NCBI GenBank assembly: GCA_910577435.1
Contig: CAJTLV010000007.1
Coordinates: forward strand, 56,136 to 120,135
Direction of reading: 5' to 3'
DNA from: an uncultured Christensenella sp.
GTDB taxonomy: Bacteria; Bacillota; Clostridia; Christensenellales; Pumilibacteraceae
DNA length: 64,000 nucleotides
The position numbers and the translations under genes were made by a program. The notes below the pieces were generated by a model. The model ran no database searches, had not been told where the DNA came from, and worked only from the letters and a program-made list of their open reading frames with translations. Shown in pieces: positions 9,415 to 15,999 of the stretch; within the stretch, counting starts at the first letter, position 1, and each line of letters starts with the position of its first letter.

Positions 9415-10254
9415 TTATTTCACGCCTGCTATCGACAAAGCCATATCCATAAACCATTTTAATGCCGACGGCACATTGTTTTCCAAAATCGAAAGTACGG
9501 TATCTGTTTCATAACCTGAAAAAACATTTTGTATTCCCGTAAAATGTGTGTAAAGCGTTCCGTCGGCTTTTGTTGCTCCGAGCGCGACCATTGCCGTTGC
9601 ATTATCGCCGAAAGCAAAATAGTGCCCCTTCGCCAAAGCCCCCACAGCGAATTGCCCGATCGAGACCGCACCGCAAGACATAACGCCTACCGAAATCGCT
9701 CCGAACGATATTATGCCTATCGATATTGCGCCGCCGCTTAATAAACCCAATGCAAACGCTCCGAATCCGAAAATGCCGACGCCCAATATACCCAAGCCGA
9801 GAACGCCCAACGCCAATAATCCTAACGACAACAGACCGATCGACAGCAACCCTATCGAAATTACGCCGCAAGACTTAAATCCGATAGCAACGATTCCCTT
9901 CGCCGTTTTACCTATGCCCATATTTATATGAACAAGAGGAACGCCGCCCAAAGTTCTTTGTGACTTGTATTCATAATCTAAGACATTGCATAACGAAAAA
10001 ATGCGGGTAACGGATGCGCCTTGTTTATCGGGCGTTTCTTTTTCTGCTTTTTCCGTAACATTCTCTTTCAACAAGTAATCGAGCGAACAATCGAACAACT
10101 TACTCATACGGATCAGTTTATCCGTTTCGGGATATGCCGCATCCGATTCCCACTTGCTTATAGACTGTCTCGAAACACCGAGATTGTCGGCAAGCTGCTC
10201 TTGCGTTATATTCTTTTCTTTACGAGCCTTTGCGAGTTTTTCACCCAATGTCAT
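9415..10254 (-). CDS. XRE-family regulator with C-terminal glycine pentad repeat
   Basis: 279 residues. Residues 1-65 form a Cro/CI-type helix-turn-helix (TQEQLADNLGVSRQSISKWE). A short linker follows. Residues 121-210 consist of 18 consecutive five-residue units, each ending in glycine (e.g. VISIG, LLSLG, ILGVG), hydrophobic and unbroken. The last 70 residues are ordinary and contain an amphipathic-looking end. The ATG at 10254 has a GGAGG site. The pentads could form a beta-solenoid or insert in a membrane; the ligand and targets are unknown. Probable promoter: TTGTGG, 17 nt, TATAAT at 10285-10290. Confidence 0.85.
   Translation of the reverse strand: MTLGEKLAKARKEKNITQEQLADNLGVSRQSISKWESDAAYPETDKLIRMSKLFDCSLDYLLKENVTEKAEKETPDKQGASVTRIFSLCNVLDYEYKSQRTLGGVPLVHINMGIGKTAKGIVAIGFKSCGVISIGLLSIGLLSLGLLALGVLGLGILGVGIFGFGAFALGLLSGGAISIGIISFGAISVGVMSCGAVSIGQFAVGALAKGHYFAFGDNATAMVALGATKADGTLYTHFTGIQNVFSGYETDTVLSILENNVPSALKWFMDMALSIAGVK
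9625..9894 (-). repeat. 18 coding pentad repeats (15 nt each)
   Basis: In-frame run of 15-nt units in the XRE gene. Every fifth residue from 125 to 210 is glycine without a gap. The DNA units are diverged, so selection appears to act on the protein pattern rather than the repeat being a recent duplication. Confidence 0.85.
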
Positions 10255-10449
10255 AAAAAGCCTCCGAATAAAAATTCCGCATTGATTATACAACATATTT
10301 AATTAAACCACAACCAACTTTGCGTTTCGAAATGTAAACTTCGGGTTGCATTCAATAAATGCGCGACATTTTCCCGCATTATCGAACAAGGAACTTAATA
10401 ACAAAGAATTTATTTAGTTACGCCGAATATCATAAACCTAAACAACGGC

Positions 10450-10485
10450 AACCGCCGATAGAACATATTGCTCTATCGGCGGTTT
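10450..10485 (+). terminator. Rho-independent terminator-like hairpin
   Basis: AACCGCCGATAGA and TCTATCGGCGGTT form a long stem followed by TTTTTG on the plus strand. No plus-strand gene is recognised just upstream. Its inner CCGATAG/CTATCGG core matches the hairpin at 11354-11390. Confidence 0.6.
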
Positions 10486-10490
10486 TTGTT

Positions 10491-10817
10491 TTACTCACTT
10501 GTTTTATAATTTGTTCCCCAAACGTACATAGCATCCAAAATAGGCTTTAACGATTGTCCAAGCGGCGATAAAGAATACTCCACTCGTGGCGGTACTTCCG
10601 CGAAAACTTCTCTTTCTACGAGTTTGTCTTCTTCCAAAGAACGAAGGTTATCTGTTAAAACCTTTTTGCTTATAGCAGGAATTGTTTTGATAAAATCTTT
10701 GAAACGTTGTTTACTATCGTACATTAAATTACGTAAAATAAGTAGCTTCCATTTGTTGCCGATAAGTTGAACAGTCGTTGCAACGGGACATTCGGGTAAT
10801 TCGTCTTTAGTCAGCAT
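10491..10817 (-). CDS. HxlR-family winged-helix regulator
   Basis: 108 residues with the HxlR signature: an N-terminal cysteine (CPVATTVQLIGNKWK), the recognition region FKDFIKTIPAISKKVLTDNLRSLEEDKLV, and the wing VEREVFAEVPPRVEYSLS. Such proteins often sense redox or reactive electrophiles through the conserved Cys; here the residue is present. AAGGAAG precedes the ATG. It is divergent from the cupin gene with 177 nt between, and is expected to control it and itself. Confidence 0.92.
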   Translation of the reverse strand: MLTKDELPECPVATTVQLIGNKWKLLILRNLMYDSKQRFKDFIKTIPAISKKVLTDNLRSLEEDKLVEREVFAEVPPRVEYSLSPLGQSLKPILDAMYVWGTNYKTSE

Positions 10818-10846
10818 AAGCGTTACTTCCTTTTATATTTTAATAG

Positions 10847-10875
10847 AGTATAGCAGAAATGAGAAATTATGTCAA
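10847..10875 (-). promoter_or_regulatory. Promoter of the HxlR gene
   Basis: Minus strand TTGACA (10870-10875), 17-nt spacer, TATACT (10847-10852). Confidence 0.7.
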
Positions 10876-10893
10876 TAGTTCAAAAATGAAACT

Positions 10894-10932
10894 ATGTTAC
10901 TATTCTATTATCAGATAATAAAAAAGTAACAT
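10894..10932. promoter_or_regulatory. Candidate HxlR operator
   Basis: Eight-base arms ATGTTACT (10894-10901) and AGTAACAT (10925-10932) flank an AT-rich centre between the two divergent promoters. A second imperfect inverted repeat ATAGTT/AACTAT lies just to the left at about 10874-10895. The cupin gene has an extended -10 (TGGTATAAT) near 10958-10966. Confidence 0.5.
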
Positions 10933-10994
10933 TATGGCAAAGGTTTTCGGTATTTGGTATAATAGATTTACAAATTCATTTCGGAGGCATCATT

Positions 10995-11345
10995 ATGAAA
11001 AACTACAACAAAATCAGCATTACGGAAGATTCTCGCATTGAACTTCACGACAAACTCGGTCTAACCGGTGCAGAAGTAAGCATAAACACCTTACCCGCTG
11101 GTGCAAATGTTCCTTTTATTCATTCGCATAAGAATAACGAAGAAATATATGCGATATTAGATGGAGAAGGCTTGGTTATTATTGACGGTGAAAAGATAAC
11201 TATCAAAACGGGCGATTTTCTTCGTGTTTCACCTTCGGCGAAACGACAATTTTTTGCCGCACCGGACAAAGGAATAAAGTATATATGTACTCAGGTCAAA
11301 GCCAACTCATTAACCGCTTACACACAATCCGACGCAATAATCTGA
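10995..11345 (+). CDS. Cupin-domain protein
   Basis: 116-residue single-domain cupin. The first cupin motif is FIHSHKNNEEIYAILDGEG (His, His, Glu ligands), and the second motif region is DFLRVSPSAKRQF. It probably binds a metal and a small ligand; the substrate is unknown. GGAGG precedes the ATG. Located divergently from HxlR, so probably induced by the signal HxlR senses. Followed by a strong terminator. Confidence 0.9.
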   Translation: MKNYNKISITEDSRIELHDKLGLTGAEVSINTLPAGANVPFIHSHKNNEEIYAILDGEGLVIIDGEKITIKTGDFLRVSPSAKRQFFAAPDKGIKYICTQVKANSLTAYTQSDAII

Positions 11346-11353
11346 AATCAAAA

Positions 11354-11394
11354 AATAATCCGATAGCACATAATGTTCTATCGGATTATTTTTT
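11354..11394 (+). terminator. Terminator after the cupin gene
   Basis: AATAATCCGATAG (11354-11366) pairs with CTATCGGATTATT (11378-11390) and is followed by TTTT. Confidence 0.8.
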
Positions 11395-11479
11395 ATTCTC
11401 GGAAGTTCTCAAATTCTTCCATTAAACAAAATAGCCCGAACGTTCTTTTTACGGTAAAGAAGTTCAAGCTATTAAGACT

Positions 11480-11495
11480 TGGTGCACCAAAAGAG
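11480..11495. repeat. Copy of tRNA-Arg 3' end (candidate attachment site)
   Basis: TGGTGCACCAAAAGAG matches the 3' end of the tRNA-Arg gene at 13830-13845 (TGGTGCACCCAAAGAG) in the same orientation with one mismatch. The two copies bracket the MATE-nitroreductase block. No integrase is present, so this is a possible remnant only. Confidence 0.35.
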
Positions 11496-11498
11496 TAT

Positions 11499-11552
11499 AA
11501 TCCGAATTGTTTACTTGTTACAAGTGAGTGGTTCGGATTTACTTTTTATTTC
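11499..11552 (+). terminator. Long hairpin with T-rich tail
   Basis: AATCCGAA (11499-11506) pairs with TTCGGATT (11532-11539) around an inner ACTTG/CAAGT helix, then TTTTTATTT. It may be a terminator of an unrecognised or lost plus-strand transcript. Otherwise the 11346-11707 gap holds only hairpins. Confidence 0.45.
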
Positions 11553-11561
11553 TAAATCACA

Positions 11562-11597
11562 TAATAAAAAGAGGAGCAGAAGCTCCTCTTTTTATTA
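11562..11597. terminator. Bidirectional terminator
   Basis: AAAAAGAGGAGC and GCTCCTCTTTTT pair around a 4-nt loop with A and T tracts on both sides, so it can stop the MATE transcript from the right and plus-strand transcription from the left. Confidence 0.75.
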
Positions 11598-11707
11598 TAT
11601 AAAATTACTTTCTTACACCAAGCCTGTTTTATTTAATATCATGTTGCTTTATGTAAAATCAATACCTTACATGATTTTAACATAGCGGATTAGGAAAAGT
11701 TTGCACA

Positions 11708-13051
11708 TCATTTAGCTTTGTTTAGCGACTTCTTCACAAAACAAAACCAAAATAGTACACACGATACGATAGCAGAAATCAATTCCGTAACCCAAAACGA
11801 ATTCCATACGCAAACAGCTTGAAACAGATAAGACATAAGAAATGCAATCGGAAGAATTGCAATATATCTTAACAGTGATATGACCAAGGAAGGCAGCCCT
11901 TTCCCCAATCCCTCAAATGTTCCGCTGATAACGACGGAAACGGCAGAGACGATAAAGCCTGCGCTTATGACACGAAGGGCAATAGCGCCTTGTTCCGCCG
12001 TTTGCGGCGTGTTTGTAAATATTCCCATCAATTGCACAGGGCATACAAGACATAGGATTGTGCCAATGACCATAACAATGAAACTTAAAAGTAGCGTAAC
12101 TTTGAATATTCCTATAACCCTGTCATTTCGTTCCGCCCCAAGGTTGTAACTCACCAACGGGCGTATCCCTTGAACGATGCCGTTGATGGTAAAATAGAGA
12201 AACGTCTGCAATTTATAGTAGATCCCCAAAATCAAGACATAGACTTCAGCGAATGCAGACAAAATCATATTTAGGAACATTATCATAAAAGAAGGCAATG
12301 CCATATTGAGAGAAGCTGGGATACCCAAAAGATACAGTTTACGGCAAATTTTTTCCTCGCCACGATGTTCCATCCGTAGCCGAATGGGTATCTTTGCAAT
12401 TAAGAACACGACAATATAACCGATTAATGAGAGTGTTTGCCCTATTCCTGTTGCGAACGCCGCCCCGAACACACCCATCTCAGGGATAACCCCTGCCCCA
12501 AAAATAAAGAGCGGGTCTAGGAATATGTTGGCGATTGCGCCAATTGCCATACAGAACATTGTCGTTTTCATTCTGCCCGTTGCCTGCAATAACTTTTCAA
12601 ACATCATGCCAAGTGTAAGTACGGGTGCGAATGCGATAACGACATAGAAATATTTAATACCGTATGTAGCAATCTCTTCGCTATCGGTAAAAAGGAAGAT
12701 GAATGGGCGTGTGCAGAGCACACAGATGCCGGCAAGCACAATCCCGTGTAGCGCACTGAGAAGAATGCCAAGCGTTGCCGAACGGTTTGCCGCACGTCCG
12801 TTATTTGCTCCGAGATAGTAGGCGACTGTGGCATTGACCCCGATACCGAATCCGACACCCACCGCATTTGCAAGATTTTGCAGCGGATAGACGATAGAAA
12901 TAGCGGTCATAGCGTTTTCACTGAATTGCGAAACAAAGAAGCTGTCAATGATATTATAGAGCGAATTGACAAGCATAGATATGACCATCGGTAGCGCCAT
13001 TTTCAGTACCAATGGCAATATAGGTTTTTCTTTCATAAAAGTCTGATCCAC
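11708..13051 (-). CDS. MATE-family multidrug efflux transporter
   Basis: 447-residue, 12-helix cation-coupled exporter of the MATE (NorM/DinF-like) family. It opens MEKPILPLVLKMALPMVIS-like and has the duplicated six-helix pattern with a conserved NSLYNIIDSFFVS loop. The GTG start at 13051 has an AGGAGG site 8 nt upstream; an ATG five codons later lacks one. It begins 18 nt after the nitroreductase stop and probably shares its attenuated promoter. Base composition is lower in GC than the surrounding core genes. Substrate unknown. Confidence 0.92.
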   Translation of the reverse strand: MDQTFMKEKPILPLVLKMALPMVISMLVNSLYNIIDSFFVSQFSENAMTAISIVYPLQNLANAVGVGFGIGVNATVAYYLGANNGRAANRSATLGILLSALHGIVLAGICVLCTRPFIFLFTDSEEIATYGIKYFYVVIAFAPVLTLGMMFEKLLQATGRMKTTMFCMAIGAIANIFLDPLFIFGAGVIPEMGVFGAAFATGIGQTLSLIGYIVVFLIAKIPIRLRMEHRGEEKICRKLYLLGIPASLNMALPSFMIMFLNMILSAFAEVYVLILGIYYKLQTFLYFTINGIVQGIRPLVSYNLGAERNDRVIGIFKVTLLLSFIVMVIGTILCLVCPVQLMGIFTNTPQTAEQGAIALRVISAGFIVSAVSVVISGTFEGLGKGLPSLVISLLRYIAILPIAFLMSYLFQAVCVWNSFWVTELISAIVSCVLFWFCFVKKSLNKAK

Positions 13052-13069
13052 GAGTAAACCCTCCTACGG

Positions 13070-13597
13070 TCAGATTTTTACGATATAATCGGATTTCCTC
13101 GCGACAGTCGCAGGAAGTTTGACTGTAGGGTTGGAGTATCCGAATGCAAGCGCCCCAACGCCGCGCAATGTTTCGGGCAACCCCCATTTGCGGAGAAGCG
13201 CCTTACCTTTTTCGCCGTCAAAAATTTCACGTTCGCGGTGTACCCATACGGAACCGAGTCCCAAAGCGTGCGCGGCGAGCATCATATTTTCCAGCACGCA
13301 ACTCCCGTCTTCCACAAAAGTACTTGCTTTCCCGTCCGCAAGCACGAGAATTACAATCGGTGCCCCGTAATACGGATTGGTATCTTTTCCCATGACTTCG
13401 GCATTGAGGCAAGCTATTTCTTTGCGGTAGACAGGATCTTTGATAGCGATAATAATGGGCGATTGCTTGCCGCCTCCCGTAGGGGCGTATGTTCCAGCTT
13501 CCAACACAGCTTCAAGCAGTCCGTCTGGAACACCATTTTCGCTGAACGAGCGAATGCTTCTTCTTGTCTTAATTGCCTGCAAAACTTCGTTTTCCAT
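13070..13597 (-). CDS. Nitroreductase-family FMN protein
   Basis: 175 residues with the nitroreductase FMN-binding opening IKTRRSIRSFSENGV, a middle GGGKQSP segment, and the C-terminal GVGALAFGYSNP. It probably reduces nitro or quinone compounds with NAD(P)H; the substrate is unknown. ATG 13597 is chosen for its GGAGG site. An in-frame ATG at 13666 would add 23 residues but overlaps a terminator hairpin and may instead mark a regulatory leader. Upstream gene of the MATE operon, which suggests detoxify-and-export of one class of drug. Confidence 0.88.
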   Translation of the reverse strand: MENEVLQAIKTRRSIRSFSENGVPDGLLEAVLEAGTYAPTGGGKQSPIIIAIKDPVYRKEIACLNAEVMGKDTNPYYGAPIVILVLADGKASTFVEDGSCVLENMMLAAHALGLGSVWVHREREIFDGEKGKALLRKWGLPETLRGVGALAFGYSNPTVKLPATVARKSDYIVKI

Positions 13598-13617
13598 AAA
13601 AATTACCTCCATAGCAT

Positions 13618-13652
13618 AAAAAAACGCCACACAGCTTAAATGCTCTGTGGCG
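13618..13652 (-). terminator. Intrinsic terminator in the nitroreductase leader (candidate attenuator)
   Basis: On the minus strand a CGCCACAGAGC / GCTGTGTGGCG stem is followed by seven T residues, and lies between the promoter at 13698-13726 and the nitroreductase ribosome site. A small open frame (MSHLFATEHLSC...) starting at 13666 runs through it. This geometry is typical of ribosome-mediated attenuation. Confidence 0.65.
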
Positions 13653-13697
13653 AAAAGATGACTCATCAGGAAAAATCCACAACGATTTTCGTAAATT

Positions 13698-13726
13698 ATT
13701 ATACTGTCGGGAAAAATGTTTGTCAA
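13698..13726 (-). promoter_or_regulatory. Consensus promoter of the nitroreductase-MATE operon
   Basis: Minus strand TTGACA (13721-13726), 17 nt, TATAAT (13698-13703): a perfect match to the housekeeping consensus. Predicted start near 13690 gives a leader of about 93 nt. Confidence 0.8.
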
Positions 13727-13829
13727 GTATTTCTTAGCGGCTTTTGCGGCATAAAGTAGCCGTTTGAAAGATTGCAAAGTATAATAAAAAACCTAACCCG
13801 AACAATAGGTATTCGACTTAGGTTTTAAA

Positions 13830-13906
13830 TGGTGCACCCAAAGAGACTCGAACTCCCAACCTTCTGGTCCGTAGCCAGACGCTCTATCCAATTGCGCTAT
13901 GAGTGC
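13830..13906 (-). tRNA. tRNA-Arg (ACG)
   Basis: 77 nt with encoded CCA. The acceptor stem GCACTCA pairs with TGGGTGC, and the anticodon stem TCTGG/CCAGA holds anticodon ACG (plus-strand cgt at 13870-13872). The T arm GGGAG TTCGAGT CTCTT closes normally. Its 3' end is partly repeated at 11480. Confidence 0.95.
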
Positions 13907-14191
13907 TCAACACGGCTATTATAGACCTTGATTTTCTCTTTGTCAAGCGATTTAAGCGAAAATTCGGATTGTCACTTTCGCGGACTAACCTAAATAATGT
14001 CTTGGCACACTTATTAGCGCGCGATAAAAAAATATACACTATAACAAAATAATCGACGTCGGCTATGATCGACACAAAATCGCTTACGGAAAAATTTTTT
14101 AATCGGTAACGTCCGCGACAAGTGCGACGCCTTTTTCGTGACGCCGCACTTTACCGTATCGACAGAGACGCGAGCATAGCGCTCCGCGAAA

Positions 14192-15388
14192 TCAATTCTC
14201 GCCTATCTCGCCGTCTTCCCGATCTCCCGACCGATTTTCGTCTCCGCTTTCCGAACGCGCGGCGCGTTTTTTTGCCATACGCTTCTCGCCTTGCGCCCGA
14301 CGCTCGGCTATTCTGCGGTCGATCTCATCGGAGCCGTTAATTGCAGTATCGCCGTGCGAATCGAGCATTTCCGTCTCCGCTTTGATCTCTGCCGTCTCCG
14401 CTTTGATCTCTGCCGTTTTTGCTTTTATCTCCGCCGTCTTTGCTTTTATCTCCGCCGTATTGGCAATTATCGCTTCGGTCTCCGCTTTTATTTCCGCCGT
14501 CTTTTCGCGCAGTTCGGCGACCGATACGATAGATGCGGAACGTTTGCCGATTATTATGACGGCAACGCTCTCGCCCGTTTCGTAAAATTTATCCGTATAA
14601 GCGGTATAGTCCTTGCCGTCCGCAGTGACCGTAACTCTGTAAATCATACTTACAATGCGCTCGGTACTGCGATACTTACTGCCGCCCGTACTCGTAGAAC
14701 TGGACATAACGCACGTCCTGACTACTCCCGCGACTAAGTTCTGTTTTTTGGACGGATCGAGCTTTACACGCATCGACCGATGTTCGACTATCTTCGTCAC
14801 GATGAGCGAAATTATGATTGTGCCGCCGAAAATGCAAAAACACACCAACGCGCCTATCATAATTCCGCAGAACGCGAACACCAAAATCAACGCGAAATCG
14901 GTTATCAAAAACGCGAAGAACAGCCACCCCAAAACCTTTTCTTTCGAAGTCGAATTTTTATACCTGTCGGAGACGTGACGTATCTCGTACTCGCCGAGTC
15001 TTCTTCTGTTCTCGGCACCGTAAGTGGAATTGATTGCCTCTATGTCGGACGTCTCCCTGTTTCTCTCACCCGTTGTTGCGGCTTGCTGTTTTTGTTCGAC
15101 GACGTCGGCGGCGGGCGTGTTTACGCTCGACGACGAACGATCGGACGTATCGTCTCGGTTGGGCGAGCTTTTCGCATTCGACTTGTAGTCGCCCAGCCTG
15201 CCTGTCATCATCAAAACAAGTCCTACAACGACAAGAATGAACATCGTCGCAGGAATACCCGCCGTCAAAATGAACGTTCCGACGTAAGCGAGCGTTCCGT
15301 TGTCGGTATAACTGCCGGCGATCAAGCATGCGACACCCGCTATAATAGGGATAAACACCAAAAGACTGAGCTTTGCCAATTTTTTCAT
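14192..15388 (-). CDS. Membrane protein with C-terminal heptad-repeat coiled coil
   Basis: 398 residues of unrecognised family. Two hydrophobic helices (about 8-27 and 37-60) are followed by a low-complexity Ser/Gln linker, then two more helices (about 152-200), a globular domain with VTVTADGKDYTAYTDKFYETGESVAV, and a 7-residue repeat of the TAEIKAK/E type (about 292-340). The repeat should form a coiled coil. The C-tail is highly charged. Promoter TTGATT, 17 nt, TATATT at 15420-15448. Probably an envelope protein; function unknown. The 285 nt between it and tRNA-Arg show no gene. Confidence 0.8.
   Translation of the reverse strand: MKKLAKLSLLVFIPIIAGVACLIAGSYTDNGTLAYVGTFILTAGIPATMFILVVVGLVLMMTGRLGDYKSNAKSSPNRDDTSDRSSSSVNTPAADVVEQKQQAATTGERNRETSDIEAINSTYGAENRRRLGEYEIRHVSDRYKNSTSKEKVLGWLFFAFLITDFALILVFAFCGIMIGALVCFCIFGGTIIISLIVTKIVEHRSMRVKLDPSKKQNLVAGVVRTCVMSSSTSTGGSKYRSTERIVSMIYRVTVTADGKDYTAYTDKFYETGESVAVIIIGKRSASIVSVAELREKTAEIKAETEAIIANTAEIKAKTAEIKAKTAEIKAETAEIKAETEMLDSHGDTAINGSDEIDRRIAERRAQGEKRMAKKRAARSESGDENRSGDREDGEIGEN
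14371..14496 (-). repeat. Six tandem 21-nt coding repeats
   Basis: Units begin at 14371, 14392, 14413, 14434, 14455 and 14476 and encode the heptad (A/N)TAEIKA-type repeat of the membrane protein. The first two units are identical over 21 nt, which suggests recent slippage; copy number may vary between strains. Confidence 0.85.
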
Positions 15389-15497
15389 AAAGCATTTCCC
15401 CGAAATATTATGCTAGCTAAATATACCATATTCCCACGCATAAATCAAGCGCAAAACGACAATCTGATTTTTACGGTATAATAAGATATTACGCAAT

Positions 15498-15524
15498 CAA
15501 AAACGCCCATTTTCGGGCGTTAAT
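15498..15524 (-). terminator. Terminator after the FakA-C-like gene
   Basis: On the minus strand AACGCCC (15515-15521) pairs with GGGCGTT (15502-15508) and runs into TTTTTG. Confidence 0.75.
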
Positions 15525-15539
15525 ATCGATTATGTATAC

Positions 15540-15797
15540 TTACCCTTGCAGTCCGCGCGACTGTCTGTCCATATCCTCTACCACAATGTCGAAGATCTCG
15601 CCGAGCGACGCGCAGTAGCTCAGTACATCCCACGGCTCGTTCGTGTGGAAATGTATTTTGATCAGCTCGCTGTCACCGACGGCTATGAGGCAATCGCCCT
15701 TAAAGTTTTTAGTAAAATAATCGCGGATCGCATCCTCGCTGAGGTTCTTGCCCTCGATCAAGAGCTGTGTGTCGTAACGAAATTCGGTTTCTTCCAT
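15540..15797 (-). CDS. Standalone FakA C-terminal-like domain protein
   Basis: 85 residues resembling the C-terminal part of fatty-acid kinase FakA (DegV-partner DAK2 family). The key stretch is GDCLIAVGDSELIKIHFHTNEPWDVLSYCASLGEIFDIVVEDM, close to the family's GD.L.VVGD..LVKVHVHTN.P..VL.YA...G.L..I pattern. The kinase and DAK2 domains are absent. AGGAG precedes the ATG and the gene has its own promoter and terminator, so it looks like a deliberate small gene rather than debris. The role is unknown; it might bind fatty-acid machinery. Confidence 0.75.
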   Translation of the reverse strand: MEETEFRYDTQLLIEGKNLSEDAIRDYFTKNFKGDCLIAVGDSELIKIHFHTNEPWDVLSYCASLGEIFDIVVEDMDRQSRGLQG

Positions 15798-15836
15798 TAT
15801 GGTTTTCTCCTTGAAAATATAATTGAATATATTCCG

Positions 15837-15865
15837 ATTATACAACACGGCGCGAAAGTTGTCAA
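15837..15865 (-). promoter_or_regulatory. Promoter of the FakA-C-like gene
   Basis: Minus strand TTGACA (15860-15865), 17 nt, TATAAT (15837-15842). Confidence 0.75.
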
Positions 15866-15921
15866 GTCCGACACGCATATTCGGCGCGACATTGCAAATC
15901 GGACACAGGTCGGCGCTTTGA

Positions 15922-15950
15922 TTGACAATCTTTATTCGCCGTGATATAAT
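15922..15950 (+). promoter_or_regulatory. Promoter of the EIIC-like transporter
   Basis: TTGACA (15922-15927), 17 nt, TATAAT (15945-15950), divergent from the FakA-C promoter. Confidence 0.75.
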
Positions 15951-15999
15951 CGTCAGCAAACGTCTTATTTACCACCGCCATATAAACAGAGGTCAAACA

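Noticed and set aside
10359..10550. 63-codon plus-strand frame before the hairpin at 10450
   Set aside because: No ribosome site, overlaps the end of the HxlR gene, and the translation has no recognisable features.
14371..14496. Regularly spaced repeats considered as a CRISPR array
   Set aside because: Units are contiguous 21-mers without spacers and are in frame with a coding heptad repeat; no cas genes are nearby.
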